A stretch of DNA of 24,585 nucleotides, taken from IMG/VR virus record IMGVR_UViG_3300030329_001411, positions 1 to 24,585 of that record; one strand, written 5' to 3'. Of the stretch, positions 22,054-24,585 are shown piece by piece. The position numbers and the translations under genes were made by a program. Every line of letters begins with the position of its first letter. Positions within the stretch are counted from its first letter, which is position 1. Origin of the DNA: a virus. Under the pieces are notes generated by a model. That model was not told the origin of the DNA. It searched no databases and saw nothing but the letters and a program-made list of their open reading frames with translations.

Positions 22054-22554
22054 ATGCCAAAACGAATAGCGCAAGAAGTAAAAACTAAAGCTATGGAATT
22101 ATTTTTAGAGGGCAAACCTGCTAAAGACATAGCCGAAAAAGTAAGTGATACGTTTAATACAGTTGTTAAACCTTCAACTATATACGCTTGGGCAAATCAG
22201 TATAACTGGGGAGAAACTAGAGCAGTGTCTCGAACTGATGCGGTAGCAAAAGTGGCTGAGTCTGAAACTCAAAGGTATGCTCGGTTACAAGAAGAACACT
22301 TATCTACGTATGAAAATTTACGTCGAAAAGCATCTGCCGAGTTAAATACACAAATGTTTGACCGAGCTTCAGATGCAGCTAAAGCGTTAGATTTAGGCAT
22401 TAAAGGCGAACGAATAGTTATGGAGGGCATGATTAACCTTCAATTTATACAAGACGTAATGTCTGTATTGATTGACGAAATTTCAGACCCCGACACACTT
22501 AATAAAATAGCTATAAAATTAAAAGCTTTGGTGCAAGTAAAGAATGACGAATAG
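22054..22554 (+). CDS. terS: Terminase small subunit
   Basis: 166 residues. An N-terminal helix-turn-helix of the type found in terminase small subunits is clear (EVKTKAMELFLEGKPAKDIA, then a recognition helix VKPSTIYAWANQYNWGE with the Trp-Gly motif common in these proteins). A long helical region (residues about 68-130) would form the oligomer, and the C-terminus is helical and charged. It recognises viral DNA and starts packaging with the large subunit, whose gene overlaps its end by 11 bases. No strong ribosome binding site precedes the ATG. Confidence 0.8.
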   Translation: MPKRIAQEVKTKAMELFLEGKPAKDIAEKVSDTFNTVVKPSTIYAWANQYNWGETRAVSRTDAVAKVAESETQRYARLQEEHLSTYENLRRKASAELNTQMFDRASDAAKALDLGIKGERIVMEGMINLQFIQDVMSVLIDEISDPDTLNKIAIKLKALVQVKNDE

Positions 22555-24268
22555 ACAACATTCTACAACCTTTGATGATGCGTTTTCTAAATTAGCGCAA
22601 GGCCTAGAAGCACGCCAAGCGATTAAGGTTGGTAGCTTTTGGGAATTTGTGCGAGATGTGTGGAGTCAATCGTTTGACCATCCAGAGTATTTTCAAGCTT
22701 GGCATGTCGGAGTTATAACAGAAGATTTAGAAAAATGCCTTGAAGACGGGCTGAACTACGTTGCTATTCTTCCTCGTTTCCATTTTAAATCAACAATTAT
22801 AGGGCACGCGTTTAGTGTATGGAGGCTTTTAAAAGCCAACAGGGACTGTTCTGTGTTATATCTATCCTACAGTGACCATATGGCTCGATATCATATTTCA
22901 GAAATTAATAAAACCGTAAGTCGAAATGAACAACTTAAAGAATGGATGGTTAATCGTAGTCCAAAAGCAGATTATTCTTTTAGATATTATGTTAATGGTT
23001 ATCCAATGGAAATTGCTCATGGGGGCCTTTTTTCATTTAAAAGAGGTATGCACGTTAACGGAGCATTAATAGCCGATGACATACTTCGTGACCCTGATAA
23101 TCCTTTAAATTTGGGGCAAATAAACAAAATTGAAGACCATTTTTTAACAGAGTCTATGTATATTCCGTTAAAAGGAGTACCAAGTGTTGTATTGGGGACG
23201 CCGATGTTACCTGGAGACTTATTAACTAATTTACAATCAGACGAAAGATTTTTGGCCAGAGTATTGCCTGCGTTAGACCCAGCTCCTGGACGTAGGGTAT
23301 TAATGCCAGAGCTCTACACGGAAGAATGGTTATTACAACAACAAAAAGCTAGACCTAAATCTTTTGCATCAGAATTTTTACTAGTTCCACATTTAACTAC
23401 TATGTCTTATTTTGAAGATGAAGATATACGAAATTGCGAACATCCTAATTTAATTAATTATTCTGCTTATTCTAAATATGATGATGAATCTGATTTATTA
23501 TTTGCGGGGTTTGATGTAGGTAAAAAACGTCACCCATCACATTTAGTAATTTTTAGAAAAAGGGGGTCGCAGGTCGAACAAGTACATCAATCTTGGTTAG
23601 ATGGATGGAATTATTCGGACCAAATTGAATATTTAAATCAGGTTGCTGAGAATTTTAATATACAAAGAGGGTACATAGATAATACAAGAGGTGAATTAGA
23701 AGATAGAGGGTTAGATGCGGTATGGGATTCTATGTCATTTAGCCAAAAATCTAAAAACACTATGGCTCAAATATTTGAACAATATGTACATTCTGGTAAT
23801 TTAAAGTTATTAGCAGATGAAAGACAAAGGCAACAGATATTGTCAGTAAACAATGAATTAAAAGCTCCTGAAGGCCCTATGGGTCATGGGGACGCGTTCT
23901 TTTCAATTGCTATGGCATTACAAGCTGCATATGAATCGAGTCTATATAACGTACAATCTTTAGGCAATGTAATGGATTGGTTTAGCGATATGGACCCAGA
24001 TTCTGCGGGACAAAAGTCGTCTAATCCGAGCGCAGATTTACAAAAGAAGTGGGGGAAAGTGTTGACACATGGGTCGGCTTTAAAAGATAATGACCCAACA
24101 AATTGGGACGGAAAACCGTGGGCAGAACAAACGCCCGAAGATACCATAGCTCGTATCGACCAAATTAGGGAAGAAGCACCTAACAAGACTTGTTCCGAGA
24201 GCTTATGTAATCCATCATATTGGGTTAAAGAACGTAACCTATGTTTATATTGCGGACATAGGGGTTAA
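22544..24268 (+). CDS. terL: Terminase large subunit with C-terminal zinc-ribbon-like tail
   Basis: 574 residues. ATPase: variant Walker A LPRFHFKST (residues 76-84, Lys82), Walker B ALIADD (174-179, Asp178/179), and a coupling-like VVLGTPM (215-221). Nuclease (RNase H fold): FAGFDVGKKRHPSHLVIF (Asp324), GYIDNTRGELED (Asp379, Glu384) and GHGDAFFSIAMA (Asp450). All elements of a packaging motor plus DNA-cutting nuclease are present; it docks on the portal. After the nuclease a poorly conserved linker of about 90 residues leads to C550-x4-C555-x11-C567-x2-C570, the last residues of the protein, which look like a zinc-binding ribbon and are not usual for this family. The gene overlaps the small subunit by 11 bases. 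Confidence 0.88.
   Translation: MTNRQHSTTFDDAFSKLAQGLEARQAIKVGSFWEFVRDVWSQSFDHPEYFQAWHVGVITEDLEKCLEDGLNYVAILPRFHFKSTIIGHAFSVWRLLKANRDCSVLYLSYSDHMARYHISEINKTVSRNEQLKEWMVNRSPKADYSFRYYVNGYPMEIAHGGLFSFKRGMHVNGALIADDILRDPDNPLNLGQINKIEDHFLTESMYIPLKGVPSVVLGTPMLPGDLLTNLQSDERFLARVLPALDPAPGRRVLMPELYTEEWLLQQQKARPKSFASEFLLVPHLTTMSYFEDEDIRNCEHPNLINYSAYSKYDDESDLLFAGFDVGKKRHPSHLVIFRKRGSQVEQVHQSWLDGWNYSDQIEYLNQVAENFNIQRGYIDNTRGELEDRGLDAVWDSMSFSQKSKNTMAQIFEQYVHSGNLKLLADERQRQQILSVNNELKAPEGPMGHGDAFFSIAMALQAAYESSLYNVQSLGNVMDWFSDMDPDSAGQKSSNPSADLQKKWGKVLTHGSALKDNDPTNWDGKPWAEQTPEDTIARIDQIREEAPNKTCSESLCNPSYWVKERNLCLYCGHRG
24235..24267 (+). terminator. Weak hairpin across the terminase stop codon
   Basis: CCTATGT (24238-24244) pairs with ACATAGG (24256-24262) around an 11-base loop, and TAA (24235-24237) can pair with TTA (24265-24267) over a GG bulge; ATTTTA follows. 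Only three of the seven core pairs are G-C and the T-run is short, so at best it is a leaky terminator before the RNR gene. It overlaps codons of the Cys tail, so it may be a coding coincidence. Confidence 0.25.
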
Positions 24269-24285
24269 TTTTAGGAGGAGAACTT

Positions 24286-24585
24286 ATGACAGTATCTAGG
24301 CGTTTATCATTTAACTTACCATCATCGGAAACTTTTGCACATAAAGAATTGTCCGACCAATCAAAAATTATTTTAAATCATAGATATTATTTAAAAGATG
24401 AAAATTCACAGCCTATTGAAGATGCTAATGGGTTGTTTGACAGAGTTGCTTGGGCTTTAGCCAAAGTAGATAAACAGTATGGGGCATTACCAGTAGAGGT
24501 TGAATTAACCCATAAAGATTTTTATTTTATGATGAGGAATTTATATTTTCTTCCTAATAGTCCTACGTTAATGAATGCTGGTACA
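24286..24585 (+). CDS. Ribonucleotide reductase, N-terminal part (runs off the window)
   Basis: The first 100 residues of an open frame that continues past the end, so the gene is incomplete here. AGGAGGAG before the ATG is a strong ribosome binding site. The N-terminus has KIILNHRYYLKDENSQPIED, 'FDRVAWALAKVD' and FLPNSPTLMNAGT, which is the signature of the catalytic chain of ribonucleotide reductase just before the first active-site Cys. The enzyme makes deoxyribonucleotides, so it would supply dNTPs for replication. The short start without an ATP-cone and the 'RYYLKD' opening resemble B12-dependent class II enzymes (NrdJ) more than NrdA, but the class cannot be settled from 100 residues. 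It is a common viral auxiliary gene. Confidence 0.8.
   Translation, partial: MTVSRRLSFNLPSSETFAHKELSDQSKIILNHRYYLKDENSQPIEDANGLFDRVAWALAKVDKQYGALPVEVELTHKDFYFMMRNLYFLPNSPTLMNAGT

Noticed and set aside
1-24585. tRNA genes, insertion sequences, integrase or attachment sites
   Set aside because: No cloverleaf-like sequence, transposase, recombinase or terminal repeat was recognised by eye; gaps are too short to hold a tRNA. A tRNAscan run would settle it.

Overview
The window is a piece of an AT-rich double-stranded DNA genome of a tailed bacterial virus (Caudoviricetes). Every convincing gene lies on the + strand, gaps are a few bases to about 55 bases, and many neighbours overlap (ATGA, TAATG or 8-25 nt overlaps). 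Strong GGAGG-type ribosome binding sites and standard TAA/TAG/TGA stops point to a bacterial host. No sheath gene is seen next to the tail tube, so a siphovirus-like tail is the simplest reading. The gene set (family A DNA polymerase with a Phe in the O-helix, RecA-like protein, ribonucleotide reductase, many unassigned small ORFs) resembles uncultured aquatic phages, but that habitat is inference. No host can be named.

Layout. Positions 1-12188 are virion genes in the canonical order: small coiled-coil protein, head-tail adaptor with an extra N-terminal domain, putative tail terminator, tail tube protein, tail assembly chaperone with a -1 frameshift extension (slippery A7 and a downstream stem-loop are both visible), tape measure, putative distal tail protein, and a 1919-residue hub/fibre protein ending in an S74 intramolecular chaperone. 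Positions 12188-13348 are a regulatory block: an HTH/zinc-finger protein, a sigma-70-family factor and a small unknown protein. Positions 13351-18439 are the replisome: DnaB-type helicase, DnaG-type primase, putative ssDNA-binding protein, PolA and a small unknown protein. Positions 18436-21526 are a recombination/nuclease block: RecA-like, Vsr/DUF559-like nuclease, Cas4-like Fe-S exonuclease, two unknown proteins and a RuvC-like resolvase. Positions 21545-24268 hold a Cys-containing unknown and the small and large terminase subunits. At 24286 a ribonucleotide reductase gene starts and runs off the window.

How it works together. The sigma factor and its DNA-binding neighbour probably switch host RNA polymerase to viral promoters. 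Helicase, primase, SSB, PolA and RecA copy and recombine the genome, RNR supplies dNTPs, and RuvC- and Cas4-like nucleases resolve and trim branched DNA before the terminase packages it. Portal, capsid and lysis genes are not in the window and should lie beyond its ends. The most interesting points are the complete frameshift signal, a beta-rich module shared by the tail tube and hub/fibre proteins, the HTH-zinc/sigma pair, the zinc-ribbon-like end of the terminase, and a near-consensus promoter in front of the SSB gene.
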